A DNA stretch of 51,757 bases from Klebsormidium nitens (taxonomy: Eukaryota; Streptophyta; Klebsormidiophyceae; Klebsormidiales; Klebsormidiaceae), in contig DF237560.1 in assembly GCA_000708835.1 (NCBI GenBank), positions 1-51,757 of the forward strand, written 5' to 3'. Under the pieces are notes generated by a model that was not told the DNA's origin, ran no database searches, and saw only the letters and a program-made list of their open reading frames with translations. Below, one piece after another: positions 1 to 12,652 of this stretch. The first letter of the stretch is position 1, and each line of letters starts with the position of its first letter. Position numbers and translations under genes: made by a program.

Positions 1-1958
1 AATCGAGGTCCATCCGACTTCGAAGACTTCGGAACGCCACCTCTAATCTACCAACCAAACGCTATCCCGCAGAACCGGGACTAGCACCAAATCTACGACT
101 CTAACTACTGGTGGTCTTCATCGTCGCCGTCGACGCCTGAACGCCACCCAAATATCTTCTCGGTCGCCGGCCGCCGCGCGAAACTCCTTCCGCGCGCGCG
201 CGGGCTCGCGTACAGCAGGGGATGACGAAGTGGCACTGTCCTCTTGGGCAGCACACCCGGAGGATGAACGAAATTAAGTTTTCACGCCAAATATGGTGCG
301 AATTCCCTTGGCGGTACGGTAAGCTCCAATACTAACACTAAAACCTAACCTATGAAATCACCCGCTCCGCACCCGAACCCACCCTAACCCCCAAACTAAC
401 CCTACCCGTCCCAGGCTGGTGAGCTTACTATTGCTAAACCTTTAACTATTGCTAAATTGAAGATTCTTCTGAACAGACACAGAACCTGTACAGTACACAC
501 TTGTAGACTTACATACGATTACATTTTTTTGCAAACCCCGTTTGATAAGCGGCTGAAACGTCTGTGCCAGGCTGTGCCGTGGAGCTGCCGGTTGCTTTGC
601 CGTTGCTTTGCCGTGGAGCTTTTGGCTGGCCGCTACGCACTTCCCGGTTTTTGCGCACGTCAGGTCTTCATCTCAGCTTAATATGAGCGTCCTTCCTGCA
701 AGATTTCGGCTCCAATATCCTTCAAACTAGGCTCAACAATCTGCATGCAATTCCAAGCAGCAGAAGGTTGGTATTCGGCACTGCCATGGTTTCTTTCGGT
801 AATACTGCCATTGGTAACATTGCAACTTCTATACTAGTTCAGGGGAGATGGTGCAGCTGAGAATGTGGCTTAAAGTTAGAATCCTTCGGCCCACCATATA
901 GGATCTCTACAAGTACTGGCAGCCGAGAATCAATTTGACGTCTGGTCCTCCGCCAGCTCCACGGTGCGTGCTTCTTGAGCTCAGCCGTTGTTGTCACATC
1001 TTGCAGCTAATCTGTTCAGTTCGTTCATCTGTACCAGGTAAGATCACTCTCATGCACCACCGCCTTGCAATGGATGAGCTGTGTCTTATGGAAGTACATA
1101 ATGCTGTTTTGGCATTTGGTTTGGGTCCAATGAATTCCTTGTTCATATTACTTTTTCCCAAAAAAACAGCCTCCTCTCTAGCCATTTTGAAGGGGCTGGA
1201 GATGACTCATGTTCTGAATCAGTTCTGATCAGCTGCCTCCTTGCCTGGTTTCTCTATGAGTGTAGTGACCTTGTATCAAGCAGGCACAGATTCACCAGTT
1301 CACAGTAGACCAGAGCAGTGAGGAGAGTTACTTTATAGCCTGGGGCGAAGTAACCTCATCATACCACCACTCTCAAGTTTCTGAAGGATCCCATTGCCAG
1401 ATCTCTTGATGATAGAACTAGCAATGCTTACCGGCGTTTTTTCTGGTTCATGTCTCCTTGAATCCCCAAACATGCAAGAGAATATTCCTTATTGTCCCTC
1501 AACATTTGTCCACCTCCCATGCAGCTGATGTGAGACTTTTTGGTACCTTTCCTTAAGCCAAGGAATATGGGCTTCCACTTGCTTTCTAGAGGCTGCCAGC
1601 TGCAACACTGCGCTCAAAGATTAACAACATTCAGTGGTTCACTGCGCTTTCTACACTTAGTCAGTAGGTGAGCCTCAATGTTTCCAGACTCTGATCCCAA
1701 ATTCAAATATTCAGATTGTTTATGTAGAGCATTCTAGCTACTTTGCTGAGTATTCGCTAAGTACGCGTTTCAGTGCCACTGAGAGATAATTCAGCAGCCG
1801 CCAAGTTGCAGCCTTGTTCAGATGCACGCAAACAGAGTCAATCCAGACTCAGCTTGGATATCGAATCAGCTCTCCTGTCCTAGAACATTCTCACAAGGAA
1901 CTGGAAAATAGCAAACTTTTTTGCATAATGAAGAGGGACTCTGTGCAGATTGCAGCAG
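1..1958. other. Upstream region without a resolved gene
   Basis: No reading frame here looks coding. It must contain the 5' part (start codon and any targeting peptide) of the HAD hydrolase that follows, because that gene's first recognisable exon opens directly at its catalytic motif; I could not fix an upstream exon. A very GC-rich, CpG-dense stretch lies at about 160-220 and a degenerate telomere-like CCCTAA block at about 331-410. The GC-rich part could be a promoter. Confidence 0.5.
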
Positions 1959-4900
1959 ACTATTGGAATCGCGTTTGACATAGACGGGGTTCTCTTGCGG
2001 GGTAAAACACCAATCGAAGGGGCCTCCGCGGCTCTGAAACAGCTGCATGGGACGGGTCCTGGGGATCAAGACGGCAAGACCAAGGCAGGTAAACTCGATG
2101 TTTGGGAGAAGCCAAGCTTGAATTCCTGATTTTCCTCGACTGTGATTCAAACCCCGATTTGTTAGAGGGGTCCCGTTTTGTCAGCACGAACCTTACCATC
2201 AAAATGGAGACGACTTGAAGGAACTGGCAGCCGTGCATGAAGCAATCCAGAGCAAACATGAGAAGAACGGGTGTCATATCAGTGAAGGATCAAACATACT
2301 ATCTCATACGATTCAAGTTGACCTTGCTTGAAAGTTTGTGTTTAGAGGCCCGTTACTTGCCCCTCTCGTGCTGTGGACCAACCTGAATCTGCGACCTCCC
2401 TAACATTGAACAGATCATTTGCTATTTTCCTCCACAGGCCAGGCCCTCATCCCCCATGTCTATCTTACTAACGGTGAGGAACTTGTTTTGTTGTAGCACC
2501 TTCTAACTTGGTTCTTGCATCGTTGATGTGGCGAGCCGAATCACTTGTGGAACAACTTCAAAGTTTTGGCGATAGTAGCTCCCGAAATTCAGAAGATGGA
2601 AGCAAAACTCTAGTTTCACACCCTCAGGTCCAATAGCATGAGTTTGAGTACTTCTTAAGCGGTCCTGAGCTTCTTCCGCCCACTGATGAACCTGCTTAGA
2701 GTCAAATCTATTGCTTGTAACCTCTATTCTAGTCTTGTAGTAAGCAACTTATGAAAGCTTTTTTTATCTTCGAGCGAAGCATTCACTTTGCCTTTCTGAT
2801 CGAGATGGAATAACGAAGCCTGCCTCTGAAGACCGGCGCTGGCAACTAATGTAGACTCTTCACCTCGTCACAGGGGGCGGCGTGACGGAAGCGGCCAAGG
2901 CGGAGGAGCTTGCTTCGCTCCTGGACGTCCCCGTCTCAGAAGAACAGGTACGGCTAGAAATGGAGTGTCCTTCCCCTGAATAGCATGCGCAGTTGGAAGC
3001 ATCTTGTCAAGAAACGGGTAAACCCAGATCTGCTCGACTTTGGGTAGAGCGCGAAGTAATTCGACAGCTCTGCGTGAGCCTTCTGGGATGTTGTCACCAA
3101 CGCTTGTGATCTGAGTGCCCGCACTCGTGGATTGCGTGCTGATTTCTCATGCGGCACGTAGCCGTTTCAAGGGTGATTCTGATCCAGGAGCAGTGCTTTG
3201 GAGACGCCAGTTCTGCACGTGCTATCCTCGTCGTAAACCTGATGTCTACGTCGCTCTGCAGGTCATTCTTGGTCATACCCCGTTCAAAAATTATGTCGAC
3301 AGGTGAGGACATTCGACGGAAAGGACGGCCTCGCTCATCTTGCGCATAACCTCTGCTGTACTGCTCGCTTCGTTCCATTTTTCATGTCGTGAACCTCAAC
3401 ACTAGGCCAGATAGTCAAAGCCGAGCCTTTGTCTTTGCTGTAAGCGTCATTCTGGCCTGCAATCCGACCGTCCGTCACAATAAACCCCGGGGAAGCTCGC
3501 GAGCCTGGCTGTCGAGAGACACGAGAAGACTGCCGGAGCCGCATGCTGCTTCGACTGAGAACACGAAACGATCAGGAAGTTCTTTCCGGACGTCGCTCAG
3601 AGGCGAAGTTCTGAACCCTCATCACAACCAGGACGGATGCGGCAGTTCTTCCGCAGGTCGTTGGTCCACTCACGTTCATAGTACCAACTTTTGAGGAGGA
3701 AAAACTGGACACCACGTGATGCCTTGATTATCGAGCATTCAACTACTCGGCCCCCGACACCTGCTTCTTCCAACGGTTCCTTGCCCGGTTGTAGGTAGAG
3801 TCCTGAGATGTGCTGAGGTCGCTCTTTTGTTATACAGGTATCGAGATCAGCGGGTGCTCTCCGTCGGGAAGGGCGACACGAAGAAAGTCATGGAGGCATA
3901 CGGATTCCGGTGAGGAAGGAACCGGCGTCCACTTTGAAGTCGTTCTTTTAATAACGTGGACTTCTGATTGCAGACGAACCATTGCTGCGCTTGGCATTGT
4001 AAGAAGCGTCGGTTCGGGCCTTTATCACGAGATTGCTATTACGAACACGACGTGGCAATTCGACGAGACAGCCAACCAAACCGTTTGTGATTCGGCACCC
4101 GACTTATTTGGAATTAGGTGCAACTATCTAGTTGTGCCATGCGTTTTCTATATAATTCAGGCAGCCGAGGGATTGATTGATACCCCGTTCAGGCGTCACC
4201 GCACCTGAGTGAAGTAGATGTTGTATCTCGGTATGGCCCAGTGACCCCGTGTGACGTTGTTATTCTAGCATAAAGCCCGGCAAGCGTTTTCTTCGTCGGC
4301 TTAACCAGCCACTTTGCTCACCTACTAAGCTGCCAATTGATCAGCGAAAGGGAAACGGGCACAAAACCAAATTTTACTCCTGCAACTCAAGAGAGTCTCG
4401 CTTGACCAAGCGCTGACGAAGTAAGTTTAACACCGGTTTGTCCCTGTGCCAGGCATGTTGTCCCAATGGAGGAGTACGTTCACGAGTTTCCCGACATCGA
4501 TCCGCTCGCCCCCTATGGCCCTTCCGCCCGGCAGACGGAAGCGCGGAACCCGCCCGACCTCCCACCAGAACACCGAATCGCCGCGGTGTTCGTAGTCAGC
4601 GACCCCGTCAACTGGGGCCGCGACATACAGGCGAGATCTGACGTACAAAAATCCGCTTCATTGTCTGGTGATCAAAGATGATTATCTACTGACATCGAGG
4701 GCGTGAGTCATCAGACTTGTTGGCAATGAAATGATGTTCCAACGTTCAAATCGATTATTTGCATCCCGAAGCGGGCTTTCGTAGACCTGGGAGCTTTACT
4801 GAGAGCGCTCCGCTGATGAGACACAGCTTGACCAGCACAAGAACAAAGCATGACAGCCGCAAACGCCTTGCAAGTCGGTCTTAACCACTTGTCCCCCGTT

Positions 4901-6847
4901 TCCCAGGTCTTATGCGACGTCCTGCGATCCGGCGGTTTCCCCGGTCATGCCGACACACCGCACCCTCCCCAAGTTCCCCTCTTCCTAGCAGCCGACGATT
5001 TTGAGTACCAAGTCAGTGAGCTGGCTTTCAACATGTGAACTGACAGTCGTTTTGTTGCCTCGTCTTGCAATGCGCATGTAACGTCCCAGGGTGCCCAAGC
5101 GCCCTGCTTCTTTCGATGATGCGCTTTGTTGATAGTTGGCAGTGCTTGCTTCATGCAAGAGCTGCTTGAGTCTGCTCATCCGTCTCGAACCTCCAATCCG
5201 GTAAACACGGCCAAATCCAAGAGAGTGCGCATTCTCATGCATCTCAAATCCTTAAGCAGAGTTTGTCGTCTCTGACCTGATCTTCCTTGGTAGCCCGAGC
5301 CCTTTTTTCGAGAGTCACAGAAAAATGATTGGTCCTTGATCCTCACAAGAAAACCAGAGTTGCTGCTTTCTCACCCTGTTTTGGTTGCTTTGCATGTAGG
5401 CCATGTTTCCAGTCCCGAGATTCGGCATGGGCGCTTTCCGGATAGCGCTCGAAAGCCTATTTAACAGGTGCGTCGATCTCAGTTCTTTCATGAGTCGCCT
5501 TTTGTTCAACCGATATTCTTCAGAGCGTTAGCCAACTAAAGAACTCGCCGTTGGCCGGCGGAAATACTCCTTAGCTTTGCCGTCGACTAGGCCAAATTTC
5601 GCTTAGCAACAACGCGGCTGTTAGTCCAAGATGATCATACCAAGCCTCGAGACAGACGTCGTCCTTATGTGTATACTGTCTGCAATTTTACAGTCGGATG
5701 ATGCATTCTCGTGCAGGCCGAAAGTACTGGACCTTTCTTTTGGTCTCGTATAAAGTAGAAGTCCGAAAAAGGAAGGTTTATATCGCAGGTTATATCACAA
5801 ACCCCTCTCCCACGTCGCCTACGGCAAGCCTAGCCCCGAGCCGTATCGTTTCGCTCTCGAAGCCCTTCGGAAGCAGCACGCGCAGCTCTGCCGGCCGGCG
5901 GATCCGAGCGCCACTGTTTCGTTCGACCGAGTCTACATGGTTGGCGATAACCCCAAAACGGACGTCCGAGGAGCGCTCAATGTAAGTTCGCAACGTCCGG
6001 CGCGAGTCATGGAGTGCTTTGTGATGCTCTGTGTGCCAACTCGCCTATGGCCTTGGAAGTGTTGGCGGCAGTCCTCAAGAGCTGCCTCCCTTTCCGACTT
6101 TGGTTTGATCCAGGACGTATTGCAAACACTAGATTGGAAAATCGACGCCATAGAACTCCCTTAGTTTTCCGTTACAGGCAGGGCACCCTTGGAGGCCCAT
6201 CCTCACCCGCACAGGGGTGTACCGGGGAAATCATCGCGTGTACAAAAGCCCAGGGGACGGCCCGGGAGAAAGCGGCCCCCACTCTTTTGAAACACCGGTA
6301 CGTGATTCTAGTGCTTAAGGTGCGCTCAGTGTTTGGTTTTATGGAGAATGAGAACGTGCTTTCTGCTGTGCGCATTCCTGTGCACGTTCAGTCACTGACT
6401 TCGGCTCGCTGTTTCGGGATCCTTCTTGGTCATCGACGGTGTTTTTTTGACTTGAATCCATGCGAGTCCTCCTTGAACCCCAACTCAATAGCCGTTGGTT
6501 TACTAGGGTCAATCTCAACGGAAGTCTATGCAAGGTTCACCTGCAGCCCGTCAAGATGGCGAGCGAGTCCAGGCGCGAAACGGGTCTAGATAGCAGCTTT
6601 GCACCATGCAAGAGTCAAGATCAGTGGGTGTCTCAGATAAGGATCAAAATTCGGTTCTTCGTCAGCAGCAGCGAGCGCCTCCTGCTTTTTGACAGATGAG
6701 GGGCTTTTTGAAAAATTATTTCTTCACTCAGGACGAACCCACGCTTTTCGATTGCTGATGCTTGTTCTCATTTGGGTGCAGGTCATGTCTACCGTATCGG
6801 AAGCAGTCGGATTCATACTAGCAGAGTCGCAAATGCAGCCTCGATAG
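1959..6847 (+). CDS. HAD-superfamily hydrolase, CECR5/HDHD5-like (5' partial)
   Basis: Eleven exons join in frame: 1959-2088, 2438-2473, 2874-2947, 3262-3302, 3838-3909, 4453-4630, 4907-5011, 5400-5467, 5789-5981, 6178-6297, 6782-6847, ending in TAG. They encode about 360 residues. The first exon carries HAD motif I in IAFDIDGVLLRG (nucleophile Asp codon 1977-1979). The next exons give LTNGGG (motif II region). Motifs III/IV are YGKPSPEPYRF and MVGDNPKTDVRGA. This is the class IIA HAD order seen in CECR5/HDHD5 and its fungal and plant homologues, which are usually mitochondrial or plastid; their substrate is not established. The exon ending at 4630 appears to use a GC donor (gcgaga). A GT donor 12 nt downstream would add four residues and fit the family less well. 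The start codon and N-terminus lie upstream and are not resolved. Confidence 0.9.
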
Positions 6848-7984
6848 GTCACCCGTTACAAATCGAAACAATCAGTAGTACAATTGACTGGCTTTTATAC
6901 GTTTCTATCAATTGCTTCCAGAAGCTACACACCTGAGACATGCTTCGCAAACTGCATCGCTTGGTGATGTGCCGGCATGCAAAGTAACTTGCAAACGGGT
7001 TGACTCTCACGACCGGCCACGAGTAATGTTCCCTTTCCCAATGTTAAGTAACCAATTACTAGCGTTTGCGTCCGACTTTGCATGTGCTTGCTTAATCATG
7101 CCAATGGCTGTTACTTTGATATTGTGCGGATGAACGTTATCGTTCAGCGGGGTTTCTTTCTCCTTTGGCCAAGGCGACCTAGGCCAGCAGATTGCATCGA
7201 TCCGGCCCCTGCAGCCATAGCAAAGCGATAACTTCATTTGCATTTTTTGGATTACCTGGAGTGCAACCTTGGTACTATCAAAGATCCGCACTTCTGTGTA
7301 GTTCAGACATTCGGAATCGTTGTGACGCTGGCATTTCCTTGAAGCATGGTGGTGACGTCAATGAGATCACCGCTACCCTACTACAGACAGGTACGCGAAA
7401 AATCTTGCACTTCAATAAGTAGCTAGAACCGGCCGTTTTCATCTCCTCAGGCTGCCGGCCTGCAGAGCCTGCCGCGCGCGGCCCCCGCGGCCAGGTCGAG
7501 CGCGGCCGCCTGTGCGGCGGCGGCGGCGGCGGCGAGGGTTTGAAGGTTTGGACCGAGTGCATGAGTGCCCTGGGACACGTCTGAACCGTACGATGCAATG
7601 TGAGTAAGTTTGTCAAAGGCTTCACGACCAACCGTTCAATCGTGCCGGGCATCGGACGGTTCCGAGTTCAAGTTCCACAAAGATGATCTGACTCTGAGAT
7701 CATGGGAAGCAAGAGATGCAGATGTCAATATCGCCACCCCTAGATGGCCTCTCGGCTAGGGTTCCAGCTTCGTCGGACGGCCATCCTGGACTGGGAGAAT
7801 TGGTGGAGCGCACACAGGAGCAGCGCTCAGAGAGAATCAGGAACGCGCCTGAGGTCCTGGCCAATCCTTCGTCTTCAGAGCAATCAATTGTATTCCCCTG
7901 AAGGGATCGGCCTCCTCAATTTTGTGCAGTGTGCAATTTTCTGAGACATTTTATAACAATTGGAAGGAACACCTGCAGGCCAGC
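6848..7984. promoter_or_regulatory. Spacer and probable AP-1 sigma promoter/5' UTR
   Basis: About 1.1 kb lies between the HAD stop codon and the AP-1 sigma start codon. At 7470-7545 there is a CpG-dense block with a run of about seven CGG units and two NotI-like GCGGCCGC-type stretches, the usual look of a GC-rich promoter or 5' UTR. A palindromic TGACGTCA lies at 7353-7360. No convincing coding exon is present. Promoter assignment is by position and composition only. Confidence 0.45.
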
Positions 7985-10194
7985 ATGGTGAGTCCGTGCC
8001 GTTCTTATCATCAGCCATTCAATGCAACTTCGACCTATGCTTGTGAGATCTTCTTTCCAAATGATTGGCTTCCTTTTCACGTACGTCACCCTGACCTTCT
8101 GCAATCTGCTTCCGCAGATTCAATTTGTCTTGCTCATTAGCCGGCAGGGGAAGGTGCGGCTGACAAAATGGTACTCACCGTACACCCAAAAGGAGCGTGC
8201 TAAGGTGGGCGCACGAAGCCAACAACTTCCAAACTCAAACATAAGAATCAGGAATGACACTGCTCTTTAGATCTTGTGATCAGCTCCGACCCGTGCCTGC
8301 GATCAAGGTGCACAGCGGTTAGCCGAGCTACAATTAGGGTTTCATTCATTGCTCCTGGTGCTGGCCCCTCCTAGTGCCTCGTTCGATCCGGTTTCGTTCG
8401 GTGTAAGTACGGCGTCCATATGTGCAGCAAGACTTGCACTTTGACTAGATTGTCTTCCGATGGCGGAAGGCATGTAATGACACGCAGTTTGAGAGTGGGA
8501 GGCTTGAGCAGGAAGGACCTCCATGCCAGCTGGTTGTCAAGCTGTGTTTTGAAGGCGGAATACTGAGCTTTACAATCGATCACCTGGAAGCAGATTCAAC
8601 AACCCTTACTGCCCTGAATTGGACAAGCACTGCGCCTGGGATGGACGGAGTCCTCAAATTGTCATGCTCTGACTTTTCAGAGTTTCTTGCAGGCGATCAG
8701 AGAGATCAGCTCTTCTGTCCTGAGTAGAGGTGCAAAGCTGTGCAACATCGTTGAATGGAAGGATAAGAGGGTCGTTTACAAGCGGTAAGCAACTTTCCCC
8801 CTCCAGTCTGTGCAAACGAGAGCTCAATTGGTGCACTTCTGATGGAACTTGCCGTCCAGCCAAGCACGCTGGCTTTGATAATCTGTTTTTTGGAAGCACC
8901 GCTGTCTGAGAGGAGAAATCATGGAGGGATTACACTGAAGATGGATATGTCAGAGCACACTGTGAGGTGAAGAAAGTCCTAGGAAATTGGAACAGGCCGG
9001 TTGGTTTAGCTTCGAATGCTTGACGTATGGTTGACCAAATACTTTCCTGCCGATAAGTTCTGGCAGCTTTCCAAGCTGAATCACCTACTTAGCCATAGCT
9101 ACAATTTGTGCTGCGAGACCTAGCTCAGAGGCCTTGTTTGTCACTTCTGCAGGTATGCAAGTTTGTACTTCTGCATGTGCATCGACCCTTCGGACAACGA
9201 GTTGGCTACCCTCGAAACCATCCACCACTTTGTGGAGATCCTCGACCGATACTTTGGCAATGTGAGATGCATTTTCAGTGCCTGGCCCTCCAATTCCTGG
9301 CCCTTTAATTCGTTGTGCTTTTACGTCTGTTTAAACCTGGTTAATCCAACTTAAGACCTCTAACACAGTCGTCCTCTATGTCTTGGACCTCCTTCCCATC
9401 AGTTGGCTCATGACAGGATTGTCTCTTCCGGGTCTGGCTTTTTGCTTCCTGCTTCGCCTCTATTTTAAATCTTCCTTGTAAACATTTGCCTTTCAAGCTT
9501 GCAGGTTTGCGAGCTGGACCTGATCTTCAACTTCCATAAAGTAAGTTCCAGATCTTTCTGAGATTTATTGAAGCTGTTAACATTACAGACATTCGAACTG
9601 TTTGCAGAACACAGGTGCTGGCAAGTGTTACTCCCCTCTGTGCAAAGTCAAAGCAAAGTACGAATAAAAAGATTCGGTTCCCTCTTAATCGCATCTGATC
9701 TTCTCTACAGGCATACTTCATCCTTGATGAGGTACTTATGGCCGGGGAGCTTCAAGAATCGAGCAAAAAATCTGTAGCAAGGGTGATTGCTGCGCAAGTA
9801 AGTCGTCTCTTCAACGACCGAGAGGAATGACTGTATTCCGCTCTGCTTCGTTGTCTCTGACTGTTCTCATGTCGACCATACGGCGGCCGGATATGGGACT
9901 GAACTTTTTGAGGTATAGCTGACGTTCGACTTCATGAGACTTCTCCTTTTCACTAGTTTGGTCAAGGGCGTCTACATGTGAGTGACAAAGCAAGCAACGT
10001 GCTTGAAGGCTTCACGCTTGAGTCTCGACTCTTCGAATCTCATTGCGGGAATCTTACTGGCGTCACGAGGGGGCACATGATGAAAGCCCTCTAAAAGTGG
10101 ATTTAGTGCCAATCTGCAGGATCAACTGGTGGAGAGTGCAAAGGAGCAGCAGGGATCTATCAGCAACATAATCAAGCAAGCAACGCAGGGTTAA
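7985..10194 (+). CDS. AP-1 clathrin adaptor complex, sigma subunit
   Basis: Seven coding exons, all phase-consistent, give a complete 162-residue protein: 7985-7987, 8118-8204, 8693-8784, 9153-9261, 9505-9540, 9711-9797, 10120-10194. The first coding exon is only the ATG, followed by a GTGAGT donor; exon 2 opens [18 protein letters not shown]. Later signatures are [33 protein letters not shown] and [16 protein letters not shown]. Length (family about 160) and sequence match AP-1 sigma, the small longin-fold subunit that packs against the gamma subunit in the AP-1 coat at the trans-Golgi network and endosomes. The [11 protein letters not shown] stretch and the tail [10 protein letters not shown] favour AP-1 over AP-2 or AP-3 sigma. 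No frame break or odd residue is seen. Confidence 0.97.
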
Positions 10195-11628
10195 GCAGTT
10201 GTTTACTTTGAACCTCTCGATTGGAAAAGGATAGTGGATACAAAGGCTCTTCCTTCTGAGAACATCAGCGCACGGTAGCGAACAGGCCCTTCTTGTACGA
10301 TATTAAAATACTAGCAACAATCGATTTACCGATTGTTCAGAACGTTGCTCAGGCGTGCAGTGCACGCTCTGTCCGATCTGGTGCATCCTACCAATCAATT
10401 TCACTTGCCGGCAAAGAGGTACAACATTTCGAAGCACTAGCCACGGATTCTGAGATGCATGCCGAAGTCATCGTCCCCGTCTTGGTCGAAGATGGGGACA
10501 ATCGAGCAGGCCTGAGCCTGCGAAATCGGCTCGTAGACGCTCGGCACAAGCCGTCCCTGCAAAATTAAGTGTATACAGTACTTGCAGAGCTAATGATGCA
10601 TAATGCGATCAGGTCAGATCAAGGACGTACTTCAAATTTAAAGATTGAATTTCCCGACCACACAGTAACTATAGACTAGCTGTCGGATCTGGTACTGCAT
10701 GATAGTGTTCGTCAACATAAAATAGAGTTTGGCAATATTGGTGATGGCCGAGGCGTTTGCATGAAATGACTGCGTGCTCATGCAGCCTGCCTGCGGCCGG
10801 ACACAGTGAGTCACATCGGATGCACCAGCCTGGTTGAAGGAAGATACAATTGCATGATCGACCCGTCGACAAAATCATGTGCGGTCATGTATTGCTGGTG
10901 GCGCATGTGAAGTAGACATGGCTCTTCATGCGCCCATGGCGGCCGTCACCAGGCTATACTATGTAAGGCGAATTTGGATCCAAGGTCTTTTGGCGCAACC
11001 CAACTAGCAAGCTCCAAACGTGTCCGCTGCCCCAAATTGCATGAACAGTATGATAATCACCGAAAGGTGAAATAGACCATAGAACAATCAGGGCGGCCGC
11101 CATGCAGCTAGCGCATTGCATGATGTATGCATCACAACTTAATTCTCAACTTAATTCTCAGTGATCCGACAATCGGGAATTAGCTGCCACTTCAGCATGC
11201 AGCTCAAGCAAAGCAAGGACGTGCTACTTTCTATCTACCATCTCAGGGGCAAACATGATTGTCACATAATCGATGACATGCCAGAATCCTGAGCCAATGC
11301 ATCAAAGCTGAATCAAAGTAACAAGAGTTTTACCACGGATAAACGTCTACGAAATAGAATCTCGAGAAGGGACTCAGGTCGAGCCTCCAACTTGCTTATC
11401 ACGTTCTGTATCAACGTCTAGCCTATGCAAACGCTCCTCTTGTTAATCCTGAACTTTTTGACAATACTGATCCACCTTATCAGGAGTCAAGCTCGTATGA
11501 GCTTACTAATCAGTCCGCTGGGGTATCACCTCATATCCACCGAATGTCCACTGAATAATACTTCAAAATCTGTCTCTCCATCTCAACGCCGCATGCGCAT
11601 CACATGAATACTCCTACAAAAGTTTACC
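10195..11628. other. Convergent intergenic region rich in CATGCA (RY-like) motifs
   Basis: This is the spacer between the 3' ends of the AP-1 sigma gene (+) and the AGP gene (-). It holds no exon I can support. CATGCA/TGCATG hexamers are dense (about eight between 10690 and 11210, one more near 10457). There is a short tandem duplication of CAACTTAATTCT at about 11135-11160. A 91-codon open frame at 10293-10568 has no intron signals or recognisable family, and I do not call it a gene. Confidence 0.5.
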
Positions 11629-12652
11629 TCATACCAACAAAAGCAAAGCTCCAAGTAGCGCTGCTGCAGCCACCAAGCCACTCGGCACATGGCTCGACGC
11701 TCCCCCCATGATCGTTTGCAACGACGGCTGGACACGTGCGGCTGCTCCCGTGCCCCTTGGTGCTTCCGACGGCGCAACGGCTGGCGGCGGGGTCTGCGCT
11801 GACGTCACTGTCGTGCTCAGAAGGCCGGAAAGCAAGGCAAGGGTCGAAGAAGGAACAGCGGGCTCGGGTGCAGGAACTGGTGCAGGGCCCGAGGCCGGGG
11901 CGGGGCCGGGAGCAGGGGCAGGGCCCGGAGCAGGGGCCGGGCCGGGAACTAGAAGGGGGGCCGGGGCGGGCACAGGATTGGGGGCCGGAACCGGAGCTGG
12001 ACCCGCTGCTGGCGCAGGTGCCGGGACGCTCAATGGAGGGGGGGGAAAGGCAAATGGGGGCGGGTTCACAGGAGGGGGCTGCGAGACTGGGGCCGCTTTT
12101 GGGGGGACGGCGGGGGGCAGAGTTAGTGCTGGTGGAGGGGTTTGAGGGGCAGGGGAAGGTGCGGGGAAGAACGGGGTGGGCTTGGGGAGGGGGTTGGCGA
12201 GGGAGTTGGGGAGGGGTTGGCGAGGGGGTTGGGAGGGCCGTGGAGGGGAGCGGGGTTATGCGTCGGGGGTAGGGGCAGGGGGTCTGGGGTGGTGGTGGAA
12301 GAGTAGGAGGTGGTGTTACGAGGGGAGGAGAAAGGAGGGGCCAGTTGNNNNNNNNNNNNNNNNNNNNNNNNNNNNNNNNNNNNNNNNNNNNNNNNNNNNN
12401 NNNNNNNNNGGCAGGGGTCTGGGTGGTGGTGGAAGATAGAGGTGGTGTTACAGGGGAGGAGAAAGAGGGGCCATTGCTCCCAAGCGGCGAAGGGGGAGGG
12501 GCGCCAGGCACTGGCGCGCCAAATCCTAATGAGAAGCCAGGGGGAGCGGCAACACCCGGCGGAAGGGTGAATGGTAGAGGCGGTGCCTGGCCGTCAGTGA
12601 GCACAATGCAGCTCACCACGAGACTCAACACCAGTAGTCCTGGTTGTCTCAT
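11629..12652 (-). CDS. Arabinogalactan-like, probably GPI-anchored Pro-rich protein (frame broken)
   Basis: Reading the minus strand from ATG at 12652, the product begins with a signal peptide (MRQPGLLVLSLVVSCIVLTD, cleavage near GQA/PP) followed by Pro/Ser/Thr-rich sequence up to an N gap. The 3' end, in a different frame, holds many PAP/AP/GPAP units typical of arabinogalactan-protein glycomodules, then a C-terminal hydrophobic tail (SGLVAAAALLGALLLLV, TGA at 11631-11629) after small residues GGASS. That is a classical GPI-attachment signal. Such proteins are hydroxyproline-O-glycosylated at the plasma membrane or wall. The start frame stays open past the gap but loses the PAP region and tail; the tail frame has a stop at 12258-12256. 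A one-base difference between about 12070 and 12255, in homopolymer-rich sequence, would reconcile them. Exact middle sequence is unreliable. Confidence 0.75.
12265..12475. repeat. Tandem repeat interrupted by a 62-base N gap (12348-12409)
   Basis: Sequence before the gap (about 12271-12347) and after it (about 12410-12475) is nearly the same. Both contain a GGCAGGGGTCTGG block, GGTGGTGGTGGAAGA, GGTGGTGTTAC and GAGGAGAAAG(A/G)(A/G)GGGGCCA. The gap therefore lies inside a tandem array of about 75-bp units within the proline-rich coding region. The true copy number is probably not represented by the N run. Confidence 0.8.

Noticed and set aside
10293-10568. 91-codon open frame with a piece (AEVIVPVLVEDGD) faintly like a GAF-domain strand
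   Set aside because: The similarity is too short, no further exons fit, and it sits in the 3' flank of the AP-1 sigma gene.
11708-12570. Gly-rich and Arg-rich open frames on the plus strand opposite the AGP gene
   Set aside because: They are antisense shadows of proline codons on the minus strand and run through the N gap; no start or splice context supports them.
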